Shown here piece after piece: positions 13,944 to 28,000 of a stretch of DNA of 64,000 nt. The stretch is from the NCBI GenBank assembly GCA_030765065.1, contig CM060984.1:506001-570000 (forward strand), written 5' to 3'. A program made the position numbers and the translations under genes. Within the stretch, counting starts at the first letter, position 1. Each line of letters starts with the position of its first letter. The notes under the pieces are model-generated. The model saw only the letters and a list, made by a program, of their open reading frames with translations. It was not told the DNA's origin and ran no database searches. Origin of the DNA: Deroplatys truncata (taxonomy: Eukaryota; Arthropoda; Insecta; Mantodea; Mantidae).

Positions 13944-15069
13944 TACTTCCTATACTTACTATAGGCATTTTTTTGACTAAGAGTGTCTCAAAGTGTGAAT
14001 TTCCGGTGAAATATTGGTATCTTATTTTTGAGTGGAATGCAATACTTCCTCTACTTTCTATAGGCAGTTTTTAGACTAGGAGTGTCTCAAAGTGTGAATT
14101 TCCGGTGAAATATTGGTATCGTGTTTTTGAGAGGAATACAATACCACCTATAGGCATTTTTTAGACTAGGAGTGCCTCAAAGTGTGAATTTCCGGTGAAA
14201 ATTGTATCGTATTTTTGAGTGGAATGCAATGCTTTGCCTACTTACTATAGGCATTTTTTAGACTAGGAGTTTCTTAATGTGTGAATTTCCGGTGAAATAT
14301 TGGTATTGTATTTTTGAGTGGAATCCAATACTTCGTCCACTTACTATAGGCATTTTTTAGACTAAGAGTGTCCCAAAGTGTGAATTTCCGGTGAAATATT
14401 GGTATCCTATTTTTGAGTGGAATGCAATGCTTCCTGTACTTACTATAGGCATTTTTTAGACTAGGAGTGTCTCAAAGTGTGAATTTCCGGTGAAATATTG
14501 GTATCGTATTTTTGAGTGGAATGAAATACTTCCTATAGGCATTGTTTTAGACTAGGAGTGTCTCAAAATGTGAATTTCCGGTGAAATATTGCTATCGTAC
14601 TTATAAATGGAATGCAATACTTCCTATACTTACTATAGGCATTTTTTTAGACTAAGAGTGTCTCAAAGTGTGAATTTCCGGTGAAATATTGGTATCCTAT
14701 TTTTGAGTGGAATGCAATGCTTCCTGTACTTACTATAGGCATTTTTTAGACTAGGAGTGTCTCAAAGTGTGAATTTCCGGTGAAATATTGGTATCGTATT
14801 TTTGAGTGGAATGCCATACTTCGACTACTTACTATATGCATTTTTTAGACTCGGAGTGTCTCAAAGTGTGAATTTCCGGGAAATATTGGTATCGTATTTT
14901 TGAGTGGAATGCAATAATTCTTCTACTTACTTTAGGCATTTTTTAGACTCGGAATGTCCCAAACTGTGAATTTCCGGTGAATAATTGGTATCGTATTTTT
15001 GAGTGGAATGCAATACCTCGCCTACTTACTATAGGCATTTTTTAGACAAGGAGTGTCTGAAAGTGTGAA
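12735..15069 (+). repeat. 24-monomer chimeric higher-order unit (2335 bp), copy 1
   Basis: The unit begins at the TTTCCTGTG variant of m18 and runs through m29. It continues with about 12 monomers matching 5230-6350 (offset 8707, anchored on the TTTTTTTGACTAAG T-tract at 5264 and 13971). Near 15060 it jumps from the m4/m5 region back to m18. The next copy follows directly at 15070. Confidence 0.82.
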
Positions 15070-17400
15070 TTTCCTGTGAAATATTGGTATCGTATTTTTG
15101 AGTGGAATGCAATACTTCGCCTACTTACTATAGGCATTTTTTAAACTAGGAGTTTCTGAAAGTGTGATTTTCCGGTGAAATATAGGTATCGTGATTTTGA
15201 GTGGAATGCAATGCCTCGCCTACTTACTATAGGCATTTTTTAGACTCCGAGTGTCCCAAAGAGTGAATTTCCGGTGAATTATTGGTATCGTATTTTTGAG
15301 TGGAATGCAATACTTCCTCTACTTACTATAGGCATTTTTTAGACTAGGAGTGTCTCAAAGTGTGAATTTCCGGTGAAATATTGGTATCGTGTTTTTGAGT
15401 GGAATACAATCCCACCTATATGCATTTTTTAGACTAGGAGTGTCTCAAAGTGTGAATTTCCGGTGAAAATTGTATCGTATTTTCGAGTGGAATGCAATGC
15501 TTCGCCTACTTACTATAGGCATTTTTTAGACTAGGAGTTTTTCGAATGTGTGAATTTCCGTTGAAATATTGGTATTGTATTTTTGAGTGGACTGCAATAC
15601 TTTCTTTACTTACTATAGGCATTTTTTTAGACTAAGAGTGTCTCAAAGTGTGAATTTCCGGTGAAATATTGGTATCCTATTTTTGAGTGGAATGCAATAA
15701 TTCCTCTACTTACTTTAGGCATTTTTTAGACTCGGAATGTCCCAACCTGTGAATTTCCGGTGAATAATTGGTATCGTATTTTTGAGTGGAATGCAATACT
15801 TCGCCTACTTACTATAGGCATTTTTTAGACTAGGAGTGTCTGAAAGTGCGAATTTCCGGTGAAATATTGGTATATTTTTGAGTGGAATGCAATCCTTCGA
15901 CCACTTACTATAGGTAATTTTTAGACTCGGAGTGTCTGAAAGTGTGAATTTCCGGTGAAATATTGGTATCGTATTTCTAAGTGGAATGCAATACTTCCTA
16001 TAGGCATTTTTTTAGACTAGGAGTGTCTCAAACTGTGCATTTCTGGTGAAATATTGGTATCGTATTTCTGAGTGGAATGCTAACTTCCTGTATTCACTAT
16101 ACGCATTTTTTAGACTAGGGTGTCTCAAACTGTGAATTTCCGGAAAAATATTGGTATCGTATTTTTGAGTGGAATGCAATATTTCGTCTACTTATTATAG
16201 GCATTTTTTAGACTCGGAGTTTCTCAAACTGTGAATTTCCGGTGAAATATTGGTATCGTATTTTTGAGTGGAATGCAATACTTCCTATACTTACTATAGG
16301 CATTTTTTTGACTAAGAGTGTCTCAAAGTGTGAATTTCCGGTGAAATATTGGTATCTTATTTTTGAGTGGAATGCAATACTTCCTCTACTTTCTATAGGC
16401 AGTTTTTAGACTAGGAGTGTCTCAAAGTGTGAATTTCCGGTGAAATATTGGTATCGTGTTTTTGAGAGGAATACAATACCACCTATAGGCATTTTTTAGA
16501 CTAGGAGTGCCTCAAAGTGTGAATTTCCGGTGAAAATTGTATCGTATTTTTGAGTGGAATGCAATGCTTTGCCTACTTACTATAGGCATTTTTTAGACTA
16601 GGAGTTTCTTAATGTGTGAATTTCCGGTGAAATATTGGTATTGTATTTTTGAGTGGAATCCAATACTTCGTCCACTTACTATAGGCATTTTTTAGACTAA
16701 GAGTGTCCCAAAGTGTGAATTTCCGGTGAAATATTGGTATCCTATTTTTGAGTGGAATGCAATGCTTCCTGTACTTACTATAGGCATTTTTTAGACTAGG
16801 AGTGTCTCAAAGTGTGAATTTCCGGTGAAATATTGGTATCGTATTTTTGAGTGGAATGAAATACTTCCTATAGGCATTGTTTTAGACTAGGAGTGTCTCA
16901 AAATGTGAATTTCCGGTGAAATATTGCTATCGTACTTATAAATGGAATGCAATACTTCCTATACTTACTATAGGCATTTTTTTAGACTAAGAGTGTCTCA
17001 AAGTGTGAATTTCCGGTGAAATATTGGTATCCTATTTTTGAGTGGAATGCAATGCTTCCTGTACTTACTATAGGCATTTTTTAGACTAGGAGTGTCTCAA
17101 AGTGTGAATTTCCGGTGAAATATTGGTATCGTATTTTTGAGTGGAATGCCATACTTCGACTACTTACTATATGCATTTTTTAGACTCGGAGTGTCTCAAA
17201 GTGTGAATTTCCGGGAAATATTGGTATCGTATTTTTGAGTGGAATGCAATAATTCTTCTACTTACTTTAGGCATTTTTTAGACTCGGAATGTCCCAAACT
17301 GTGAATTTCCGGTGAATAATTGGTATCGTATTTTTGAGTGGAATGCAATACCTCGCCTACTTACTATAGGCATTTTTTAGACAAGGAGTGTCTGAAAGTG
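15070..17400 (+). repeat. 24-monomer chimeric higher-order unit (2335 bp), copy 2
   Basis: This is a near-identical tandem copy of the preceding 2335-bp unit, anchored by TTTCCTGTG at 12735 and 15070 and by TTTTGACTAA at 13971 and 16306. At its right end it continues into m5, m6 and onward rather than jumping back to m18, so the tandem ends here. Confidence 0.82.
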
Positions 17401-20400
17401 TGAATTTCCGGTGAAATATTGGTATATTTTTGAGTGGAATGCAATCCTTCGACCACTTACTATAGGTAATTTTTAGACTAGGAGTGTCTGAAAGTGTGAA
17501 TTTCGGGTGAAATATTGGTATCGTGTTTTTGAGTGGAATACAATACTTCCTATAGGCATTTTTTTAGACTAGGAGTGTCTCAAAGTGTGAATTTCCGGTG
17601 AAATCTTGGTATCGTATTTTTGAGTGATATGCAATACTTCTTATACTTACTATAGGTATTTTTTAAGACAGGGAGTATCCCAAATTGTGATTTTCCGGTG
17701 AAATATTGTTATCGTATTTTTCAGTGGAATGCAAACTTTCTGTGTTTACTATACGCATTTTTTAGATTAGGAGTGTCTCAAAGTGAGAATTTCAGATGAA
17801 ATATTCGTATTATATTTTTGAGTGAAATGCAATACTTCGCCTACTTACTATATGCATTTTTTAGACTCGGAGTGTCTGAAAGTATGAAGTTCAGGTAAAT
17901 TACTGGTATCGTATTTTTGAGTGCAATGCAATAGTTCGTCACCTTACTATAGGCAATTTTTTAGACTCGGAGTGTCCCAAAGTGTGAATTTCCGGAGAAA
18001 TATTGATATCGTATTTTTGAGTGTAATGCAATTCTTCGCCTACTTAGAATAGGCATTTTTTAGACTCGGAGTGTCCCAAATTGTGCATTTCCGATGAAAT
18101 ATTGGTATCGTATTTTTGAGTGGAATGCAATACTTCGCCTACTTACTATAGGCATTTTTTAGACTAGGAGTGTCTGGAAGTGTGAATTTCCGGTGAAATA
18201 TTGGTATCGTATTTTTGAGTGGAATGCAATACTTCTTATACTTGCTATAGGCATGTTTTTAGACTAGGAGTGTCTCAAAGTGTGAATTTCCGGTGAAATA
18301 TTGGTATCTTATTTTTGAGTGGAATTCAATACTTCCACTACTTACTATAGGCATTTTTTAGACTAGGAGTGTCTCAAAGTGAGAATTTCCGGTGAAATAA
18401 TGGTATCGTATTTTTGAGTGGAATGCCATACTTCGCCTATTTATTATAGGCATTTTTTAGACTCGGAGTATCCCAAAGTGTGAATTTCCGGTGAAATATT
18501 GGTATCTTATTTTTGAGTGGAATGCAATACTTCGCCTACTTACTATATGCATTTTTTAGACTAGGAGTGTCTGAAAGTGTGAATTTCAGGTGAAATATTG
18601 GTATCATATTTTTCAGTGGAATGCAATACCTCGCCCACTTACTATAGGCAATTCTTAGACTCGGAGTGTCCCAAGGTGTGAATTTCCTGTGAAATATTGG
18701 TATCGTATTTTTGAGTGGAATGCAATACTTCGCCTACTTACTATAGGCATTTTTTAAACTAGGAGTTTCTGAAAGTGTGATTTTCCGGTGAAATATAGGT
18801 ATCGTGATTTTGAGTGGAATGCAATGCTTCGCCTACTTACTATAGGCATTTTTTAGACTCCGAGTGTCCCAAAGAGTGAATTTCCGGTGAATTATTGGTA
18901 TCGTATTTTTGAGTGGAATGCAATACTTCCTCTACTTACTATAGGCATTTTTTAGACTAGGAGTGTCTCAAAGTGTGAATTTCCGGTGAAATATTGGTAT
19001 CGTGTTTTTGAGTGGAATACAATCCCACCTATATGCATTTTTTAGACTAGGAGTGTCTCAAAGTGTGAATTTCCGGTGAAAATTGTATCGTATTTTCGAG
19101 TGGAATGCAATGCTTCGCCTACTTACTATAGGCATTTTTTAGACTAGGAGTTTTTCGAATGTGTGAATTTCCGTTGAAATATTGGTATTGTATTTTTGAG
19201 TGGACTGCAATACTTTCTTTACTTACTATAGGCATTTTTTTAGACTAAGAGTGTCTCAAAGTGTGAATTTCCGGTGAAATATTGGTATCCTATTTTTGAG
19301 TGGAATGCAATAATTCCTCTACTTACTTTAGGCATTTTTTAGACTCGGAATGTCCCAACCTGTGAATTTCCGGTGAATAATTGGTATCGTATTTTTGAGT
19401 GGAATGCAATACTTTGCCTACTTACTATAGGCATTTTTTAGACTAGGAGTGTCTGAAAGTGCGAATTTCCGGTGAAATATTGGTATATTTTTGAGTGGAA
19501 TGCAATCCTTCGACCACTTACTATAGGTAATTTTTAGACTCGGAGTGTCTGAAAGTGTGAATTTCCGGTGAAATATTGGTATCGTATTTCTAAGTGGAAT
19601 GCAATACTTCCTATAGGCATTTTTTTAGACTAGGAGTGTCTCAAACTGTGCATTTCTGGTGAAATATTGGTATCGTATTTCTGAGTGGAATGCTAACTTC
19701 CTGTATTCACTATACGCATTTTTTAGACTAGGGTGTCTCAAACTGTGAATTTCCGGAAAAATATTGGTATCGTATTTTTGAGTGGAATGCAATATTTCGT
19801 CTACTTATTATAGGCATTTTTTAGACTCGGAGTTTCTCAAACTGTGAATTTCCGGTGAAATATTGGTATCGTATTTTTGAGTGGAATGCAATACTTCCTA
19901 TACTTACTATAGGCATTTTTTAGACTCGGAGTGTCCCAGTGTGAATTTTTGGTGAAATATTGGTATCGCATTTTTTAGTGGAATGCAATACTTCGCCTAC
20001 TTACTATAGGCATTTTTTAGACTCCGAGTGTCCCAAAGTGTGAATTTCCGGTGAAATATTGGTATCGTATTTTTGAGCGGAATGCAATACTTGTACTCAC
20101 TATAGGCATTACTTAGACTCGGACTGTCTCAAAGTATGAATCTCCGGTGAAATATTGGAATCGTATTTTTGAGTGTAATGCAATAGGTACATCCTATACT
20201 TACTATCGGCATTTTTTAGACTCCTGAGTGTCCCAAAGTGTTAATTTCCGGTTAAATAATGGTATGGTATTTTTGAGTGGAATGCAATTCTTCGCCTACT
20301 TACTATAGGCATTTTTTAGACTCGGAGTGTCCCAAATTGTGAATTTCCGGTGAAATATGGGTATTTTATTTTTGAGTGGAATGCAATATTTCGCCTACTT

Positions 20401-23400
20401 ACTATAGGCATTTTTTAGCCTAGGAGTGTCTCAAAGTGTGCATTTCGGGTGAAATATTGGTATCGTATTTTTGAGTGGAATGCAATACTTCCTCTATTTA
20501 CTATAGGCATTTTTTAAACTAGGAGTGTCTCAAAGTGTTCATTTCTGGTGAAATATTGGTATCCTATTTTTGAGTGGAATGCAATGCTTCCTGTACTTAC
20601 TATAGGCATTTTTTAGACTAGGAGTGTCTCAAAGTGTGAATTTCCGGTGAAATATTGGTATCGTATTTTTGAGTGGAATGCCATACTTCGACTACTTACT
20701 ATATGCATTTTTTAGACTCGGAGTGTCTCAAAGTGTGAATTTCCGGGAAATATTGGTATCGTATTTTTGAGTGGAATGCAATAATTCCTCTACTTACTTT
20801 AGGCATTTTTTAGACTCGGAATGTCCCAAACTGTGAATTTCCGGTGAATAATTGGTATCGTATTTTTGAGTGGAATGCAATACCTCGCCTACTTACTATA
20901 GGCATTTTTTAGACAAGGAGTGTCTGAAAGTGTGAATTTCCGGTGAAATATTGGTATATTTTTGAGTGGAATGCAATCCTTCGACCACTTACTATAGGTA
21001 ATTTTTAGACTAGGAGTGTCTGAAAGTGTGAATTTCGGGTGAAATATTGGTATCGTGTTTTTGAGTGGAATACAATACTTCCTATAGGCATTTTTTTAGA
21101 CTAGGAGTGTCTCAAAGTGTGAATTTCCGGTGAAATCTTGGTATCGTATTTTTGAGTGATATCCAATACTTCTTATACTTACTATAGGTATTTTTTTAGA
21201 CAGGGAGTATCCCAAATTGTGATTTTCCGGTGAAATATTGTTATCGTATTTTTCAGTGGAATGCAAACTTTCTGTGTTTACTATACGCATTTTTTAGATT
21301 AGGAGTGTCTCAAAGTGAGAATTTCAGATGAAATATTCGTATTATATTTTTGAGTGGAATGCAATACTTCGCCTACTTACTATATGCATTTTTTAGACTC
21401 GGAGTGTCTGAAAGTATGAAGTTCAGGTGAATTACTGGTATCGTATTTTTGAGTGCAATGCAATAGTTCGTCACCTTACTATAGGCAATTTTTTAGACTC
21501 GGAGTGTCCCAAAGTGTGAATTTCCGGAGAAATATTGATATCGTATTTTTGAGTGTAATGCAATTCTTCGCCTACTTAGAATAGGCATTTTTTAGACTCG
21601 GAGTGTCCCAAATTGTGCATTTCCGATGAAATATTGGTATCGTATTTTTGAGTGGAATGCAATACTTCGCCTACTTACTATAGGCATTTTTTAGACTAGG
21701 AGTGTCTAGAAGTGTGAATTTCCGGTGAAATATTGGTATCGTATTTTTGAGTGGAATGCAATACTTCTTATACTTGCTATAGGCATGTTTTTAGACTAGG
21801 AGTGTCTCAAAGTGTGAATTTCCGGTGAAATATTGGTATCTTATTTTTGAGTGGAATTCAATACTTCCACTACTTACTATAGGCATTTTTTAGACTAGGA
21901 GTGTCTCAAAGTGAGAATTTCCGGTGAAATAATGGTATCGTATTTTTGAGTGGAATGCCATACTTCGCCTATTTATTATAGGCATTTTTTAGACTCGGAG
22001 TATCCCAAAGTGTGAATTTCCGGTGAAATATTGGTATCTTATTTTTGAGTGGAATGCAATATTTCGCCTACTTACTATATGCATTTTTTAGACTAGGAGT
22101 GTCTGAAAGTGTGAATTTCAGGTGAAATATTGGTATCATATTTTTCAGTGGAATGCAATACCTCGCCCACTTACTATAGGCAATTCTTAGACTCGGAGTG
22201 TCCCAAGGTGTGAATTTCCTGTGAAATATTGGTATCGTATTTTTGAGTGGAATGCAATAATTCGCCTACTTACTATAGGCATTTTTTAAACTAGGAGTTT
22301 CTGAAAGTGTGATTTTCCGGTGAAATATAGGTATCGTGATTTTGAGTGGAATGCAATGCTTCGCCTACTTACTATAGGCATTTTTTAGACTCCGAGTGTC
22401 CCAAGGAGTGAATTTCCGGTGAATTATTGGTATCGTATTTTTGAGTGGAATGCAATACTTCCTCTACTTACTATAGGCATTTTTTAGACTAGGAGTGTCT
22501 CAAAGTGTGAATTTCCGGTGAAATATTGGTATCGTGTTTTTGAGTGGAATACAATCCCACCTATATGCATTTTTTAGACTAGGAGTGTCTCAAAGTGTGA
22601 ATTTCCGGTGAAAATTGTATCGTATTTTCGAGTGGAATGCAATGCTTCGCCTACTTACTATAGGCATTTTTTAGACTAGGAGTTTTTCGAATGTGTGAAT
22701 TTCCGTTGAAATATTGGTATTGTATTTTTGAGTGGACTGCAATACTTTCTTTACTTACTATAGGCATTTTTTTAGACTAAGAGTGTCTCAAAGTGTGAAT
22801 TTCCGGTGAAATATTGGTATCCTATTTTTGAGTGGAATGGAATAATTCCTCTACTTACTTTAGGCATTTTTTAGACTCGGAATGTCCCAACCTGTGAATT
22901 TCCGGTGAATAATTGGTATCGTATTTTTGAGTGGAATGCAATACTTCGCCTACTTACTATAGGCATTTTTTAGACTAGAAGTGTCTGAAAGTGCGAATTT
23001 CCGGTGAAATATTGGTATATTTTTGAGTGGAATGCAATCCTTCGACCACTTACTATAGGTAATTTTTAGACTCGGAGTGTCTGAAAGTGTGAATTTCCGG
23101 TGAAATATTGGTATCGTATTTCTAAGTGGAATGCAATACTTCCTATAGGCATTTTTTTAGACTAGGAGTGTCTCAAACTGTGCATTTCTGGTGAAATATT
23201 GGTATCGTATTTCTGAGTGGAATGCTAACTTCCTGTATTCACTATACGCATTTTTTAGACTAGGGTGTCTCAAACTGTGAATTTCCGGAAAAATATTGGT
23301 ATCGTATTTTTGAGTGGAATGCAATATTTCGTCTACTTATTATAGGCATTTTTTAGACTCGGAGTTTCTCAAACTGTGAATTTCCGGTGAAATATTGGTA

Positions 23401-25010
23401 TCGTATTTTTGAGTGGAATGCAATACTTCCACTACTTACTATAGGCATTTTTTAGACTAGGAGTGTCTCAAAGTGAGAATTTCCGGTGAGATAATGGTAT
23501 CGTATTTTTGAGTGGAATGCCATACTTCGCCTATTTATTATAGGCATTTTTTAGACTCGGAGTATCCCAAAGTGTGAATTTCCGGTGAAATATTGGTATC
23601 TTATTTTTGAGTGGAATGCAATACTTCGCCTACTTACTATATGCATTTTTTAGACTAGGAGTGTCTGAAAGTGTGAATTTCAGGTGAAATATTGGTATCA
23701 TATTTTTCAGTGGAATGCAATACCTCGCCCACTTACTATAGGCAATTCTTAGACTCGGAGTGTCCCAAGGTGTGAATTTCCTGTGAAATATTGGTATCGT
23801 ATTTTTGAGTGGAATGCAATACTTCGCCTACTTACTATAGGCATTTTTTAAACTAGGAGTTTCTGAAAGTGTGATTTTCCGGTGAAATATAGGTATCGTG
23901 ATTTTGAGTGGAATGCAATGCTTCGCCTACTTACTATAGGCATTTTTTAGACTCCGAGTGTCCCAAAGAGTGAATTTCCGGTGAATTATTGGTATCGTAT
24001 TTTTGAGTGGAATGCAATACTTCCTCTACTTACTATAGGCATTTTTTAGACTAGGAGTGTCTCAAAGTGTGAATTTCCGGTGAAATATTGGTATCGTGTT
24101 TTTGAGTGGAATACAATCCCACCTATATGCATTTTTTAGACTAGGAGTGTCTCAAAGTGTGAATTTCCGGTGAAAATTGTATCGTATTTTCGAGTGGAAT
24201 GCAATGCTTCGCCTACTTACTATAGGCATTTTTTAGACTAGGAGTTTTTCGAATGTGTGAATTTCCGTTGAAATATTGGTATTGTATTTTTGAGTGGACT
24301 GCAATACTTTCTTTACTTACTATAGGCATTTTTTTAGACTAAGAGTGTCTCAAAGTGTGAATTTCCGGTGAAATATTGGTATCCTATTTTTGAGTGGAAT
24401 GCAATAATTCCTCTACTTACTTTAGGCATTTTTTAGACTCGGAATGTCCCAACCTGTGAATTTCCGGTGAATAATTGGTATCGTATTTTTGAGTGGAATG
24501 CAATACTTCGCCTACTTACTATAGGCATTTTTTAGACTAGGAGTGTCTGAAAGTGCGAATTTCCGGTGAAATATTGGTATATTTTTGAGTGGAATGCAAT
24601 CCTTCGACCACTTACTATAGGTAATTTTTAGACTCGGAGTGTCTGAAAGTGTGAATTTCCGGTGAAATATTGGTATCGTATTTCTAAGTGGAATGCAATA
24701 CTTCCTATAGGCATTTTTTTAGACTAGGAGTGTCTCAAACTGTGCATTTCTGGTGAAATATTGGTATCGTATTTCTGAGTGGAATGCTAACTTCCTGTAT
24801 TCACTATACGCATTTTTTAGACTAGGGTGTCTCAAACTGTGAATTTCCGGAAAAATATTGGTATCGTATTTTTGAGTGGAATGCAATATTTCGTCTACTT
24901 ATTATAGGCATTTTTTAGACTCGGAGTTTCTCAAACTGTGAATTTCCGGTGAAATATTGGTATCGTATTTTTGAGTGGAATGCAATACTTCCTATACTTA
25001 CTATAGGCAT
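16242..25010 (+). repeat. Segmental duplication of 5200-13968 within the array
   Basis: The order of variants matches 5200-13968 at a constant offset of 11042 bp across about 8.8 kb. Anchors are 5264/16306, 6691/17733, 9144/20186 and 10223/21265. The shared stretch includes the recombinant join at 12380/23422, so that join predates this duplication. Differences are scattered substitutions and small indels, for example the T-tract near 17663 compared with 10151. The ends are approximate because neighbouring monomers are themselves similar. Confidence 0.85.
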
Positions 25011-28000
25011 TTTTTAGACTCGGAGTGTCCCAGTGTGAATTTTTGGTGAAATATTGGTATCGCATTTTTTAATGGAATGCAATACTTCGCCTACTTACTA
25101 TAGGCATTTTTTAGACTCCGAGTGTCCCAAAGTGTGAATTTCCGGTGAAATATTGGTATCGTATTTTTGAGCGGAATGCAATACTTGTACTCACTATAGG
25201 CATTACTTAGACTCGGACTGTCTCAAAGTATGAATCTCCGGTGAAATATTGGAATCGTATTTTTGAGTGTAATGCAATAGGTACATCCTATACTTACTAT
25301 CGGCATTTTTTAGACTCCTGAGTGTCCCAAAGTGTTAATTTCCGGTTAAATAATGGTATGGTATTTTTGAGTGGAATGCAATTCTTCGCCTACTTACTAT
25401 AGGCATTTTTTAGACTCGGAGTGTCCCAAATTGTGAATTTCCGGTGAAATATGGGTATTTTATTTTTGAGTGGAATGCAATATTTCGCCTACTTACTATA
25501 GGCATTTTTTAGCCTAGGAGTGTCTCAAAGTGTGCATTTCGGGTGAAATATTGGTATCGTATTTTTGAGTGGAATGCAATACTTCCTCTATTTACTATAG
25601 GCTTTTTTTAAACTAGGAGTGTCTCAAAGTGTTCATTTCTGGTGAAATATTGGTATCCTATTTTTGAGTGGAATGCAATGCTTCCTGTACTTACTATAGG
25701 CATTTTTTAGACTAGGAGTGTCTCAAAGTGTGAATTTCCGGTGAAATATTGGTATCGTATTTTTGAGTGGAATGCCATACTTCGACTACTTACTATATGC
25801 ATTTTTTAGACTCGGAGTGTCTCAAAGTGTGAATTTCCGGGAAATATTGGTATCGTATTTTTGAGTGGAATGCAATAATTCCTCTACTTACTTTAGGCAT
25901 TTTTTAGACTCGGAATGTCCCAAACTGTGAATTTCCGGTGAATAATTGGTATCGTATTTTTGAGTGGAATGCAATACCTCGCCTACTTACTATAGGCATT
26001 TTTTAGACAAGGAGTGTCTGAAAGTGTGAATTTCCGGTGAAATATTGGTATATTTTTGAGTGGAATGCAATCCTTCGACCACTTACTATAGGTAATTTTT
26101 AGACTAGGAGTGTCTGAAAGTGTGAATTTCGGGTGAAATATTGGTATCGTGTTTTTGAGTGGAATACAATACTTCCTATAGGCATTTTTTTAGACTAGGA
26201 GTGTCTCAAAGTGTGAATTTCCGGTGAAATCTTGGTATCGTATTTTTGAGTGATATGCAATACTTCTTATACTTACTATAGGTATTTTTTTAGACAGGGA
26301 GTATCCCAAATTGTGATTTTCCGGTGAAATATTGTTATCGTATTTTTCAGTGGAATGCAAACTTTCTGTGTTTACTATACGCATTTTTTAGATTAGGAGT
26401 GTCTCAAAGTGAGAATTTCAGATGAAATATTCGTATTATATTTTTGAGTGGAATGCAATACTTCGCCTACTTACTATATGCATTTTTTAGACTCGGAGTG
26501 TCTGAAAGTATGAAGTTCAGGTGAATTACTGGTATCGTATTTTTGAGTGCAATGCAATAGTTCGTCACCTTACTATAGGCAATTTTTTAGACTCGGAGTG
26601 TCCCAAAGTGTGAATTTCCGGAGAAATATTGATATCGTATTTTTGAGTGTAATGCAATTCTTCGCCTACTTAGAATAGGCATTTTTTAGACTCGGAGTGT
26701 CCCAAATTGTGCATTTCCGATGAAATATTGGTATCGTATTTTTGAGTGGAATGCAATACTTCGCCTACTTACTATAGGCATTTTTTAGACTAGGAGTGTC
26801 TAGAAGTGTGAATTTCCGGTGAAATATTGGTATCGTATTTTTGAGTGGAATGCAATACTTCTTATACTTGCTATAGGCATGTTTTTAGACTAGGAGTGTC
26901 TCAAAGTGTGAATTTCCGGTGAAATATTGGTATCTTATTTTTGAGTGGAATTCAATACTTCCACTACTTACTATAGGCATTTTTTAGACTAGGAGTGTCT
27001 CAAAGTGAGAATTTCCGGTGAAATAATGGTATCGTATTTTTGAGTGGAATGCCATACTTCTCCTATTTATTATAGGCATTTTTTAGACTCGGAGTATCCC
27101 AAAGTGTGAATTTCCGGTGAAATATTGGTATCTTATTTTTGAGTGGAATGCAATATTTCGCCTACTTACTATATGCATTTTTTAGACTAGGAGTGTCTGA
27201 AAGTGTGAATTTCAGGTGAAATATTGGTATCATATTTTTCAGTGGAATGCAATACCTCGCCCACTTACTATAGGCAATTCTTAGACTCGGAGTGTCCCAA
27301 GGTGTGAATTTCCTGTGAAATATTGGTATCGTATTTTTGAGTGGAATGCAATAATTCGCCACTTACTATAGGCATTTTTTAAACTAGGAGTTTCTGAAAG
27401 TGTGATTTTCCGGTGAAATATAGGTATCGTGATTTTGAGTGGAATGCAATGCTTCGCCTACTTACTATAGGCATTTTTTAGACTCCGAGTGTCCCAAGGA
27501 GTGAATTTCCGGTGAATTATTGGTATCGTATTTTTGAGTGGAATGCAATACTTCCTCTACTTACTATAGGCATTTTTTAGACTAGGAGTGTCTCAAAGTG
27601 TGAATTTCCGGTGAAATATTGGTATCGTGTTTTTGAGTGGAATACAATCCCACCTATATGCATTTTTTAGACTAGGAGTGTCTCAAAGTGTGAATTTCCG
27701 GTGAAAATTCTATCGTATTTTCGAGTGGAATGCAATGCTTCGCCTACTTACTATAGGCATTTTTTAGACTAGGAGTTTTTCGAATGTGTGAATTTCCGTT
27801 GAAATATTGGTATTGTATTTTTGAGTGGACTGCAATACTTTCTTTACTTACTATAGGCATTTTTTTAGACTAAGAGTGTCTCAAAGTGTGAATTTCCGGT
27901 GAAATATTGGTATCCTATTTTTGAGTGGAATGGAATAATTCCTCTACTTACTTTAGGCATTTTTTAGACTCGGAATGTCCCAACCTGTGAATTTCCGGTG

